From assembly GCF_963677875.1 (NCBI RefSeq), contig NZ_OY782569.1:150597-214596 (forward strand): a DNA stretch of 64,000 bases, written 5' to 3'. The translations under genes and the position numbers were made by a program. The notes beneath the pieces are model-generated. The model was not told the origin of the DNA. It searched no databases and saw nothing but the letters and a program-made list of their open reading frames with translations. Shown here one piece after another: positions 46,190 to 54,210 of the stretch (the stretch's first letter is position 1; each line of letters begins with the position of its first letter). This DNA comes from Thiomicrorhabdus sp. (GTDB taxonomy: Bacteria; Pseudomonadota; Gammaproteobacteria; Thiomicrospirales; Thiomicrospiraceae).

Positions 46190-47059
46190 TCAATTGATTT
46201 CAGGATAGTTTGCCAAATGTTGGCCCATTTTAACAGGGGTATTGAGCGGAATTTTTCCTAATTCGGGCAATTGTCCTTCAGGAGTGAGCAAAATTACGGT
46301 AGAGCCCATGTTGAATCGACCGATCTCTTCGCCTTTGGCGAAATGCAGGTTTTGTTCGCCGTAATTCCAATGTTCCAGCGTCGGTTCGTATTCTGGTGTG
46401 ATCTTGCCTTGCCAAACGGTTTCCATGCTACCGACAAAAATTGCTCCGACCATAATCAGGCAGAAAGGGCCGTGTTCGTTTTCGAAACGGATGACCAGAC
46501 GTTCGTTACGCGCAAACAGGCCATCAACGTTGCGAACGGTTGCCGGGTTGACTGCGAACAGGTCGCCCGGTACATAAGTCATGGAAATCAGTTTTCCGTC
46601 AACTGGCATGTGAATACGGTGGTAGTCTTTCGGGGAGAGGTAAATAACTGCTGCCTCTCCGTTGTGAAATTGTTGCGCATAGCCAATGTCTCCGCCTACC
46701 AGAGCTTCGACCGTATAATCATAGTGCTTGGCTTGAATGATTTTGTTGCGGTCGATGTTGCAAGACTGGCTGACTAAGCCATCGGCCGGGCTGACCCAGC
46801 AGTTTTCCCGCTCGTCGATCGGGCGCGCTTCGGCTTTCAGTTCACGAGTGAAAAAGGCATTAAAATGCGGGTAATGGTCAAGGTTGTCCTCAACCGCTTC
46901 ACTCAGGTTGATGCCGTACATTTTGGTCAACAGGCGGATTGTGCCGTTTTTGATCCATCTCACTTCAATATGCATGAACCAATGCATCAAACTGGACAAG
47001 AAGTGCTGCGGCAATAAATATTGTGGCGTGACTTTGAAAAAATCGAGCAATTTGGTCAT
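46190..47059 (-). CDS. psd: Phosphatidylserine decarboxylase
   Basis: An inner-membrane pyruvoyl enzyme making phosphatidylethanolamine from phosphatidylserine. The proenzyme self-cleaves at the GST motif, present as [10 protein letters not shown] near residue 255. Other family parts: [16 protein letters not shown]-like N-terminus, [13 protein letters not shown] near 70 and HRIHMPVDG near 145. 289 residues. It supplies the lipid that BcsG would use as phosphoethanolamine donor. Divergent from argG. Confidence 0.95.
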   Translation of the reverse strand: MTKLLDFFKVTPQYLLPQHFLSSLMHWFMHIEVRWIKNGTIRLLTKMYGINLSEAVEDNLDHYPHFNAFFTRELKAEARPIDERENCWVSPADGLVSQSCNIDRNKIIQAKHYDYTVEALVGGDIGYAQQFHNGEAAVIYLSPKDYHRIHMPVDGKLISMTYVPGDLFAVNPATVRNVDGLFARNERLVIRFENEHGPFCLIMVGAIFVGSMETVWQGKITPEYEPTLEHWNYGEQNLHFAKGEEIGRFNMGSTVILLTPEGQLPELGKIPLNTPVKMGQHLANYPEIN

Positions 47060-47087
47060 AAAGGTTCCGATTCCAACAGGGTTTTAT

Positions 47088-47116
47088 CTCAATAGAAAAT
47101 GATTTTAAGGTATAAT
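47088..47116 (+). promoter_or_regulatory. Putative argG promoter
   Basis: TATAAT at 47111-47116, 37 bp before the argG ATG, with a poor -35 (CTCAAT at 47088-47093, 17-bp spacer). No clear ArgR box was identified in the 94 bp divergent gap. Confidence 0.4.
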
Positions 47117-47153
47117 TCGCGCAAATCATAGATTATGTAAGGAAATCGAAATT

Positions 47154-48365
47154 ATGTCCGATGTTAAAAAGGTTGTTTTGGCTTATTCAGGCGGTTTGGA
47201 TACTTCGATCATCGCCAAATGGTTGCAAGAAGAGTATCAGTGCGAAGTAGTGACTTTCACGGCTGATATCGGCCAGGGTGAAGAGATCGAACCGGCGCGT
47301 GCAAAAGCTCAGGCAATGGGCATAAAAGAGATCTATATTGAAGATTTGCGTGAAGAATTTGCGCGCGATTTCGTTTTCCCTATGATGCGTGCCAACGCGA
47401 TTTACGAAGGCGAGTACCGTCTTGGAACCTCAATTGCCCGCCCGTTGATCTCTAAGCGTCTGGTTGAAATCGCTAAGGAAACCGGTGCAGATGCCGTTGC
47501 GCACGGTGCGACCGGTAAAGGAAACGATCAGGTGCGTTTCGAGATGAACGCTTATGCACTAATGCCGGACGTTAAAGTCATCGCGCCATGGCGTGAATGG
47601 GATTTGATGTCGCGTGAAAAATTGATGGCATATGCGGAAGAACACAACATTTCCATCGAGAAGAAAAAAGGGAAAAAATCACCTTACTCGATGGATGCCA
47701 ACCTGTTACACATCTCCTATGAAGGCGGTATTATCGAAGATCCTGCCAACGAGCCGGAAGAAGATATGTGGCTATGGACGGTTTCTCCGGAAAACGCACC
47801 GGATGCACCGACTTACCTGGATATCACTTTCGAAAAAGGCGATATCGTGGCAATCAACGGTGATGCTATGTCTCCGGCAACGGTCATGGAATATCTGAAT
47901 AAAGTCGGTGGCGAAAACGGGATCGGCCGTGACGACATCGTTGAAAACCGTTTTGTCGGCATGAAAGCGCGTGGTTGTTACGAGACGCCGGCCGGAACCA
48001 TTATGCTGAAAGCGCACCGTGCAATGGAATCGTTAACGCTTGATCGTAATGCAGCGCATTTGAAAGATGAGCTGATGCCGAAATATGCCGAGATGATTTA
48101 TAACGGCTTCTGGTTTGCACCGGAGCGTGAAATGCTGCAAGCGTTGATCGACAAGTCGCAAGAAAATGTTTCCGGTAATGTTCGCGTTAAATTGTACAAA
48201 GGTAACGTTGTTGTTGTAGGCCGTACTTCTGAAAACAGCCTGTTCGACGAAGCGATCGCAACCTTTGAAGAAGACGGCGGGGCATACAACCACAAAGACG
48301 CAGAAGGATTCATTAAGTTGAACTCACTGCGTTTGCGCACTGCAGCCAAAAAACGCGGAAAATAA
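47154..48365 (+). CDS. argG: Argininosuccinate synthase
   Basis: Condenses citrulline and aspartate with ATP in arginine synthesis. The PP-loop [14 protein letters not shown] is at residues 9-22, followed by TADIGQGEE near 38 and the central [14 protein letters not shown] near 115, all typical of the family. 403 residues. AAGGAAA precedes the ATG, and a strong terminator follows, so it is transcribed alone. Confidence 0.97.
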   Translation: MSDVKKVVLAYSGGLDTSIIAKWLQEEYQCEVVTFTADIGQGEEIEPARAKAQAMGIKEIYIEDLREEFARDFVFPMMRANAIYEGEYRLGTSIARPLISKRLVEIAKETGADAVAHGATGKGNDQVRFEMNAYALMPDVKVIAPWREWDLMSREKLMAYAEEHNISIEKKKGKKSPYSMDANLLHISYEGGIIEDPANEPEEDMWLWTVSPENAPDAPTYLDITFEKGDIVAINGDAMSPATVMEYLNKVGGENGIGRDDIVENRFVGMKARGCYETPAGTIMLKAHRAMESLTLDRNAAHLKDELMPKYAEMIYNGFWFAPEREMLQALIDKSQENVSGNVRVKLYKGNVVVVGRTSENSLFDEAIATFEEDGGAYNHKDAEGFIKLNSLRLRTAAKKRGK

Positions 48366-48401
48366 GTTCTAAATTTTTTAGATAAGAACTTTGCTTAAAA
48401 G

Positions 48402-48436
48402 AAAGGCGCTGGAGATTTCTCTTCAGCGCCTTTTTG
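48402..48436 (+). terminator. Rho-independent terminator of argG
   Basis: A 13-bp stem AAAGGCGCTGGAG/CTTCAGCGCCTTT with one wobble pair and a short loop, followed by a T tract. It marks the left edge of the accessory island. Confidence 0.93.
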
Positions 48437-48453
48437 TTTTCGGGAGCTGATTC

Positions 48454-48868
48454 TCACAAAAGATCCAGCGGGCTAGCAAGGCCCTGTCTACCTTGCTTTA
48501 AAACATGCGTATAAATGATGGTTGTCTGAACATGTGCATGATCAAGTAATGCCTGAATTGTTAGAACGACAGGAATTCTCGGTTTCTTGCGAAAACGGCT
48601 CGCCTTCACTTTCGCTAAAGGGAGATTCGAGAACTTTACTATAACAATTAAATAAAGCATTTAACGCCTGATTTTGTGTGTAGGGCGATACATTCTGATT
48701 CACCGCTAAATAGATTAAAAATTGCTCCGCCTTATAAGGCGCGTTTCCGCGCATATCTGAACGGCTTTTAATCCCATGAAACTCCACATAACGTTTGACC
48801 CAATCACAATAACTGTTCTCGGTGGAATAGGTATAACCTTCTCGACGCAATCGACTATTCATTATCAA
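48454..48868 (-). pseudogene. intI: Integron integrase IntI, frameshifted and internally deleted
   Basis: The ATG at 48868, with AAAGGGGG ahead, opens a 108-codon frame whose LRREGYTYSTENSYCDWVKRY and [20 protein letters not shown] match the N-terminal core-binding domain of integron tyrosine recombinases. After about residue 90 the reading moves to another frame ([18 protein letters not shown]) and then jumps straight to the C-terminus, [20 protein letters not shown] and ASPLDLL. About 180 residues with the catalytic Arg, His and Arg are gone and only the terminal Tyr motif is left, so it cannot recombine. The deletion and frameshift are visible directly; integron assignment is by family recall. 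Confidence 0.88.
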
Positions 48869-48889
48869 CCCCCTTTCTAAACGCAGGTA

Positions 48890-48918
48890 TTTATCAAAAA
48901 TACTGTGTATGCTGTCAA
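48890..48918 (-). promoter_or_regulatory. Putative intI promoter
   Basis: On the minus strand, TTGACA (48913-48918), a 17-bp spacer and GATAAA (48890-48895) lie about 20 bp before the intI ATG. No full LexA box was found, although CTGT elements are near. Confidence 0.6.
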
Positions 48919-49028
48919 AACATCAGGTTTTACCAGTATGTATTGCAATATTACGTACTCTTGGGTTTAATAGCGTATATCTGGGAAATAATGCCTTATA
49001 TGTTAGAGCTGACCGCAGGATGGTTGCC

Positions 49029-49118
49029 TTTAACGGGGTGCGCTAATAGATGGCCTTGCCAGACCGCCTGCGGCAGTCTAACAAAACTGACGCTGAATAC
49101 ATGGTTGGCGAGTTAAAC
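49029..49118 (+). other. Candidate attI or attC-like site before frr
   Basis: GTTAAAC at 49112-49118 fits the integron core site GTTRRRY and lies 22 bp before the frr ATG, as expected for a cassette start. TTTAAC at 49029-49034 is its exact complement, 90 bp apart in total, suggesting an attC-like pair. Another near-core, GTTAGAG, is at 49002. The internal folding is not convincing, so attI versus a decayed attC is open. Confidence 0.4.
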
Positions 49119-49140
49119 ACTAAATTACTTGAGGTAAATT

Positions 49141-49698
49141 ATGCTAAACGAGATCAAACAACGTGCTCAAGAGCAAATGGAAAAAATCGTAGAGAATGTC
49201 AAGAACAATCTTTCAAAGGTTCGCACAGGTCGTGCACACCCAAGTCTTCTTTCAAACATCTCTGTTGAGTACTATGGCGCAGCGACGCCTCTTAACCAGG
49301 TGGCCAATGTTGTTGCTGAAGACGCACGTACACTAGCAATTACTGTTTTTGATGAAGTGCTTGCTCCAAAAGTAGAACAAGCAATCATGATGTCAGACCT
49401 GGGTCTGAACCCAATGTCGGCTGGTATGATAATTAGAGTTCCACTGCCACCACTAACGGAAGAGCGTCGTAAAGACCTTGTTGAGATCGTTCGTGGAGAA
49501 GCAGAGGGTGGTCGTGTCGCAATTCGTAACATTCGTCGTGACGCGAATGGCGAACTAAAAACACTTTTGGACGATAAGAAAATCTCTGAAGATGAAGATC
49601 GTAAAGCTCAGGACGAAGTCCAAAAGATTACTGACGCAGCAATCAAGAAGGTTGAAGAAGCATTAGCCGTAAAAGAAAAAGAGTTGATGGAAATTTAA
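49141..49698 (+). CDS. frr: Ribosome recycling factor (second-locus copy in integron cassette position)
   Basis: RRF works with EF-G to split post-termination ribosomes. The 185-residue sequence is complete and canonical: [12 protein letters not shown] near residue 28, [19 protein letters not shown] near 87 and [18 protein letters not shown] near 107. GAGG precedes the ATG. frr normally lies with pyrH and tsf; here it sits next to a broken intI, 22 bp after a GTTAAAC core, and uses codons such as CTT, TCA and CCA more than its neighbours. I infer horizontal gain as a cassette. Whether the host has another frr cannot be seen. Confidence 0.93.
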   Translation: MLNEIKQRAQEQMEKIVENVKNNLSKVRTGRAHPSLLSNISVEYYGAATPLNQVANVVAEDARTLAITVFDEVLAPKVEQAIMMSDLGLNPMSAGMIIRVPLPPLTEERRKDLVEIVRGEAEGGRVAIRNIRRDANGELKTLLDDKKISEDEDRKAQDEVQKITDAAIKKVEEALAVKEKELMEI

Positions 49699-49788
49699 TG
49701 GGGAATGGGGTCAAGTTTTGAGGGCGGTTGGTTCAAGCTGGTGTTATGTTCCAAAAGCGATAAGTACAGTAATATTGAAAGGTAGGGC

Positions 49789-50325
49789 ATGATTCACCGA
49801 ATTCTGGACAACTCAAAACAAAAAGAAATAGAAGAGCTATTCATTTCTGTATTCACCTCATCAGAGGGCGAAAAAGAAGGAAAATTGATTGGCAACCTCT
49901 CTTCTAGGTTGGCATCAAACATCGACAATAATGAAATAATCTGTATCGGCGTATACGAAAATGAAACACTCATCGGTTCTATTTTCTTCACTCGCCTTCA
50001 GTTTAGTAGGCCTATTCAGGTTTACATGCTTGCCCCAGTTGCAGTAAGCGCTGAACATCAGGGAGAAGGAATCGGACAGGCTCTAATCAATTACGGGCTC
50101 AATTGGCTTAAAAGGCGCTCTGCCAATGTTGCTGTCACATATGGAGATCCATCCTTTTACTCAAAGCTAGGGTTTCAGGCGCTTTCAGAGAATGTAATTC
50201 AGGCACCGCTAAAGCTCTCAATGCCTTTTGGCTGGCTTGGACAATCCTTAACGGGAGAGCCAATTCCTACTATTAATGAACGTCCCCTGTGCGTTAAGGA
50301 ATTCAATGATCCCATCTATTGGTAA
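49789..50325 (+). CDS. GNAT-family N-acetyltransferase, integron cassette gene
   Basis: A 178-residue GNAT acyltransferase of the YhbS-like type. The acetyl-CoA loop is VAVSAEHQGEGIGQALINYGL near residues 84-104, followed by YGDPSFYSKLGFQAL near 118-132, a common motif of this group. The substrate is unknown. GGTAGGG lies before the ATG. The gene is bounded by GTTATGT cores at 49743 and 50415 and ends 8 bp before attC, a textbook one-gene cassette. Confidence 0.9.
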   Translation: MIHRILDNSKQKEIEELFISVFTSSEGEKEGKLIGNLSSRLASNIDNNEIICIGVYENETLIGSIFFTRLQFSRPIQVYMLAPVAVSAEHQGEGIGQALINYGLNWLKRRSANVAVTYGDPSFYSKLGFQALSENVIQAPLKLSMPFGWLGQSLTGEPIPTINERPLCVKEFNDPIYW

Positions 50326-50333
50326 ACAAAAGA

Positions 50334-50421
50334 GCATAACAATCACATATACCCGGACAGCAAAAAGCGCCGCTCATTCCTCGCTCTGCTTTTTTGCTTC
50401 CGGCGATTTGCGGGGTTATGT
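50334..50421 (+). repeat. attC recombination site (59-base element)
   Basis: An 88-bp imperfect inverted repeat from GCATAAC (50334-50340) to GTTATGT (50415-50421). Inner pairs are CCGGA with TCCGG and GCAAAAAGC with GCTTTTTTGC, with unpaired bases between, as in folded attC sites. The loop is about 20 nt. Confidence 0.82.
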
Positions 50422-50463
50422 GCATCCAGTCTGTATCAGTCACAATTATGGTGTGTTTAATCC

Positions 50464-50607
50464 ATGAGTATAAAGTTAGGCTCTACTGTTAGCAGAACAA
50501 CAAGTATAAGTCTGGCATTAGGTCATAATAAGTTCAAACAAGGGATTGAAATGCTGACACGGAAAAGAGTCACTGCACTTAAACCCGACCACAAAGTGAA
50601 AAAATAA
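50464..50607 (+). CDS. Small ORF after attC, 47 residues, unknown
   Basis: An open frame from ATG 50464 to TAA 50605-50607 (opening MSIKLGSTVSRTTSISLALG) begins 43 bp after the attC core, a distance seen for cassette genes. It is basic at the C-terminus (PDHKVKK). No ribosome binding site is clear and no closing attC was found, so it may be a fragment or chance frame. The rest of the 376 bp between the GNAT gene and 50702 holds only attC and AT-rich DNA. Confidence 0.3.
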   Translation: MSIKLGSTVSRTTSISLALGHNKFKQGIEMLTRKRVTALKPDHKVKK

Positions 50608-50701
50608 GTTATGTTTACTTTGCCTCTGATTATTCGGGTATGTGGCTGTTAATTTTCATCAAGGCCCGATTAAATTCAACAATTAAAAGCAGTAAAACCG
50701 A

Positions 50702-52273
50702 ATGGAAATAATCCTTATCCTTGTTTTGTTGGTCTTTTTGTCCGGAATCCTTTTGCTTGCGGTTAAGCTTTTTAAGTGGATTTTGGGAAATAAAATAAGG
50801 TCATGGGGAGGTTTAGGTGTACTGATATTTTTCTCGATAGGGTTTGGTATTGAACATTTCTTTTTCAGACATATGTTGCTCATGCAATCTGAGGTCTATC
50901 CTAATCTTTACTTAGCGAAGTATTATGAAAATGATGAGAATCAACTTCATTCATTAATCAGAGAAAAAATAAAGAATCACCTGAGCAATAAAGTTCCCGT
51001 TGGTAAAAAACTGAACTATCAGAAAGAAAACGTCATTTTCTTTTATGCGTATTACAAGGTATTTCCTTTAAGTGTGTTTCAAGATGCCGGCACAGCCTAT
51101 TTCATAGAAAATGAAGAAGACTTAGGCGGATTTGTTACTGAAGAGTTGGGTATGTATAGCAGGTACAAGTTAGCAGAATTTTATTATGCTCCTTGTGAGT
51201 CTAAGCCAACGCTTTATTGTGGAAAAATCAGTTATTTCAAAAATGGTAACTTTCTTAAATCTGAGCATCTCACCAACCTTGTCGTTTATCAGAACCTTGG
51301 AACATCAACAGGTATTGAGTTTTTCATAGAGCGATTGCAGTTGGCTTATTCAACAAAAGATGAAGAAAGTTTTCTGAATCAATTCCCGTCAGACTTTGAG
51401 CAGTTTGTGAATGTTTTTGGCTGGGATGAACAGGCCAACCGGCCTAATAATCTATATGAAGAGAGCGATGCGTATATTAATTATTTCTTTGCGTTAATTT
51501 CTAATGAAAAGTATCAGGATTATGAAAAAAAGGTGATTAGTATCGCCAAAGAGGGCAAGTGGCAGGCGGATGCTGCCAATTATTTTCAAGATAAAGCGTT
51601 AGCTTATATAAAGGATGAGCATCGATATCATCTTATCAACGAGGTGGAATACCTTGATGCAAAATCGGTTTTGTTTTTCCTTTTTGATGGGCCTCATCCG
51701 AAGTTCGATAAAACGTTTACCCACAGCCTGAACAACGACAAAATGCATATTGTCTATGATTTGTTTGCCAATGAATTTACAGGGTGGGATAAGAGCTTGA
51801 ACTCCATTAACGAAGATTTTTCCTATTACGTGGATAACGAAAATTACTTCATTAGAGAGATTGATGTTAACAACGACTATGCGATGGATAAGATTGTGAG
51901 CGCCAAGCCTTACCAGGCAGATGACTTGTTGGTATTCATTAATTCGGATGGGGTCTATCGATTTGCGTTTAAAACGACCAATTTTTCACAAGATGGTGGT
52001 CAGCAAATTGTTGATGTGATTGCCGAGAAAGACGGTTTTTACATTCACACGAGGTTTCCGGATCGTGGGCTAAATGAGGCTTATCATCATATTGCTTTTA
52101 CCGATGGGAAATTGATACTTACCAATACCGTCTTCAAGTTTCAAAAAAGTAATGAGGAAGGTGCGCCTGTCTATACTTGTGATATTAAGCAGGGCGTAGA
52201 TTTTAGCAATCCAAACTTATTAAACATAATGGCGCCACAGCCTAATGAAAGTGAACGGCAACCGCCTTGTTAA
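50702..52273 (+). CDS. Unknown membrane-anchored protein with large extracytoplasmic region
   Basis: A 523-residue protein with two membrane helices at about residues 3-24 and 35-58, then a long polar part predicted outside the cytoplasm. It includes a paired-cysteine stretch (APCESKPTLYCGK near 162-174). Near residues 380-470 is a beta-rich module (EIDVNNDYAMDKIVS, LLVFINSDGVYRF, DGFYIHTRF) that resembles repeats in exported VCBS/FG-GAP-like proteins. The function is unknown to me. The DNA is visibly AT-rich compared with the flanking chromosome. First of three tightly packed genes; the ribosome binding site is weak. Confidence 0.75.
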   Translation: MEIILILVLLVFLSGILLLAVKLFKWILGNKIRSWGGLGVLIFFSIGFGIEHFFFRHMLLMQSEVYPNLYLAKYYENDENQLHSLIREKIKNHLSNKVPVGKKLNYQKENVIFFYAYYKVFPLSVFQDAGTAYFIENEEDLGGFVTEELGMYSRYKLAEFYYAPCESKPTLYCGKISYFKNGNFLKSEHLTNLVVYQNLGTSTGIEFFIERLQLAYSTKDEESFLNQFPSDFEQFVNVFGWDEQANRPNNLYEESDAYINYFFALISNEKYQDYEKKVISIAKEGKWQADAANYFQDKALAYIKDEHRYHLINEVEYLDAKSVLFFLFDGPHPKFDKTFTHSLNNDKMHIVYDLFANEFTGWDKSLNSINEDFSYYVDNENYFIREIDVNNDYAMDKIVSAKPYQADDLLVFINSDGVYRFAFKTTNFSQDGGQQIVDVIAEKDGFYIHTRFPDRGLNEAYHHIAFTDGKLILTNTVFKFQKSNEEGAPVYTCDIKQGVDFSNPNLLNIMAPQPNESERQPPC

Positions 52274-52284
52274 CTAGAGTCGCT

Positions 52285-52620
52285 ATGTTAAAACGAATTT
52301 TTGAATATGTACTTTGGACCATCGCCGCTTTATTGCTGGGCATTGGCTATATGTATCTGATTCTCGGCCCAGCACCCGAAGAAACCAGTCTTGTATCATT
52401 TACTACTTCCAAACTATATTTTTTTGGAATGCTTTATGTAGGTTCTATCATCGGTGCGATTTTGGCGGTGTTATTCATACTGTTTGATGTTTTTTATTTA
52501 AAAAGAAAATGGCAGCAATCTAAGCATTTATTCCTAAAACGTGTGATTTCAATGTTGTTTCTGTTGGCTGGCGTGGGTGTATTGCACTATCTTCTTGAAA
52601 AAACTTTTGATGTGATATGA
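52285..52620 (+). CDS. Small membrane protein of the unknown operon
   Basis: A 111-residue protein with three hydrophobic helices at about residues 8-28, 42-68 and 82-103 and a positively charged loop (LKRKWQQSKHLFLKR). I start it at ATG 52285, 11 bp after the upstream stop; the frame is open from TTG 52267 inside the previous gene. The stop overlaps the next ATG (ATGA). Family not recognised. Confidence 0.65.
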   Translation: MLKRIFEYVLWTIAALLLGIGYMYLILGPAPEETSLVSFTTSKLYFFGMLYVGSIIGAILAVLFILFDVFYLKRKWQQSKHLFLKRVISMLFLLAGVGVLHYLLEKTFDVI

Positions 52621-53915
52621 CCATGAAATATTTGCGAACTCTGCTCTTGATGTCAGTGCTAGTGCCCTTTTATGCTTTTGGGCAGGCGCCGCTTGCTGTG
52701 GAGGATGCGGTATCAGAAATTGAAATGGCAGTTGAAGTCGATACAAGTAACAGCACGAATGCCTCAAATTTCCAAAATGTTCTTGAGGCAATAAAAGAGA
52801 GAAAAGCGCCAGTCATTGACACGACCAATTTTGATATTTTTATCGACGAAGCCGATATAAAATCCATTGATAATCGTGCTTTACATATTGAAGCGGTTTA
52901 TCCGGATTTCTATCAAGATGCTTCCAAGTACAGATCAATGACTTCGTATAAAGTCAGCTTGTCGGAAAATTTCTATACGGTGGTGGTGACCTATCGAGTA
53001 GGTGAGTATGAAATGGAGTCCACCCTTATCAACTATGACTCGCAAGGGAATATCATCGCTCATCAACTAGTTGCTTACGATGAGATAGAGAAGGGACAAA
53101 CGAGAACAACTTCTAGAATTAGTGAAGATGCCATAACAAGTCAGCACAGTTCTTGGGGATTAACCAAAGAGATTGTTGTTGAAGAATTTGTCATCAATCA
53201 CGACGGCACTATAAATAAGCGAGAGTCAAAAAATCTGAGCGACACCATCGATAATGATGCATTGGTTTTATACGTTTTAAAAGAGATAGGGCTTGCTCCG
53301 CCATCGTTAAAAACAGATTTGGTTGTCTCCAAACTCAACCCAGAAACGCCGAATGAAGTGATTGTGGTTATCCCAGAGGTTGTCGATGAGGGAGAAGAGT
53401 ATTTTGAGCTTAATAGCCATATCGTTATTGCTGATAATCGTTCTGGAAAAGTTTCGCATCACTTTTTTGAAAGTAGTCAAACAAACGAGTGGTATTCAGA
53501 TGCCATCCGACTTAAAGAAATCATTTTAGACATGGCTCCATACCGAGTAACGGATGATATTCGGGCTTTTGGGGTTCGGGTACGTTATGTTGGTATGTCG
53601 AGAGTGAATCATTACGAAAATGAAACGCTGACCCTGTTTATTAAGTCCGGTGACAAGCTAGAAAAAATTCTTGATAAATATCCAGTTAGAAATTTGAACG
53701 GTGAGTGGGATGGCGAGTGTTCTGGTGAATTTACAGAAACCAGAAAAACCCTGATTATGTCGAAGCAACAATCAAAGGGTTTTTATAATATTTTGCTCAA
53801 AAACAAGATTAAAATCACCACAGATAACGTTAGCGATGACGGGGAATGTAACTCCAACGAAAAGACAGAAACAAAAACATCGGTACTGAAATTCAACGGT
53901 AAAAAGTACCTGTGA
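52617..53915 (+). CDS. Unknown exported protein of the three-gene operon
   Basis: A 432-residue protein with a signal peptide (core LLLMSVLVPFYAFGQA, cleavage near residue 22). The remainder is polar, mainly beta by pattern, and without membrane segments, so periplasmic or secreted. It has two cysteine-containing spots near the C-terminus (WDGECSGEF and DDGECNSNE) that could form a disulfide. Not recognised. Its ATG overlaps the upstream stop, so it depends on the same message; a partnership with the two membrane proteins is inferred. Confidence 0.75.
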   Translation: MTMKYLRTLLLMSVLVPFYAFGQAPLAVEDAVSEIEMAVEVDTSNSTNASNFQNVLEAIKERKAPVIDTTNFDIFIDEADIKSIDNRALHIEAVYPDFYQDASKYRSMTSYKVSLSENFYTVVVTYRVGEYEMESTLINYDSQGNIIAHQLVAYDEIEKGQTRTTSRISEDAITSQHSSWGLTKEIVVEEFVINHDGTINKRESKNLSDTIDNDALVLYVLKEIGLAPPSLKTDLVVSKLNPETPNEVIVVIPEVVDEGEEYFELNSHIVIADNRSGKVSHHFFESSQTNEWYSDAIRLKEIILDMAPYRVTDDIRAFGVRVRYVGMSRVNHYENETLTLFIKSGDKLEKILDKYPVRNLNGEWDGECSGEFTETRKTLIMSKQQSKGFYNILLKNKIKITTDNVSDDGECNSNEKTETKTSVLKFNGKKYL

Positions 53916-53960
53916 ACCTGATGGTATAAATATTCACAATTCACACATCATCATCAGGAA

Positions 53961-53988
53961 TGTGGACTTCCATATGAGTAAGTCCACA
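53961..53988. repeat. Perfect inverted repeat near the right edge of the island
   Basis: TGTGGACTT (53961-53969) and AAGTCCACA (53980-53988) form a 9-bp perfect stem with a 10-nt loop. A second pair, CCTGATG/CATCAGG (53917-53923 with 53952-53958), lies just before it. Neither has a T tract. They may be operator, weak terminator or junction sequences. Confidence 0.5.
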
Positions 53989-54210
53989 GTAAAGCTTTAC
54001 GTTTTATTGAAGGCAAAAGGTTTTGATAAGAAATATTTGATTGAACTGGTTCATAAAAATAAATGGCAAAGTCGCTTGTCTGAGTTCTTTTCTCGTAAAA
54101 TATACTTCAATTTTTCATTTTTAACTCGTTTTAAAGTATGCCTTCTCAAAAAAACAAAACTCCCGCGCCGCCGTTTTCTCAGATCGTTAGGGATCCGGCT
54201 CAATTTTTAG
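53974..54210 (+). CDS. Doubtful ORF overlapping pgpA
   Basis: A frame starting MSKSTVKLYVLLKAKGFDKK runs 78 codons and overlaps the start of pgpA by 73 bp. The first 50 residues are not obviously shadow sequence and are AT-rich like the island, so this could be a gene fragment truncated at the island junction. The tail is the pgpA shadow. No family recognised. Confidence 0.2.
   Translation: MSKSTVKLYVLLKAKGFDKKYLIELVHKNKWQSRLSEFFSRKIYFNFSFLTRFKVCLLKKTKLPRRRFLRSLGIRLNF

Larger units (their letters stand above)
48454..50421. mobile_element. Degenerate chromosomal integron: broken intI, frr and GNAT gene cassettes, attC
   Basis: A broken integron integrase on the minus strand faces away from genes on the plus strand, the standard intI/attI/cassette layout. 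The GNAT gene is bounded by two identical core sites GTTATGT (49743-49749 and 50415-50421), giving a 672-bp cassette with a folded attC at its 3' end. The frr gene occupies first-cassette position. Base use in frr and beyond differs from the flanking chromosome. Confidence 0.72.

Noticed and set aside
48901-48938. LexA box at the intI promoter
   Set aside because: CTGT elements exist, but no CTGT-N8-ACAG arrangement is present.
50702-53915. Known defence system or toxin-antitoxin module
   Set aside because: No nuclease, ATPase, RT, deaminase or toxin motif is visible; signal peptides and membrane helices point to the envelope instead.
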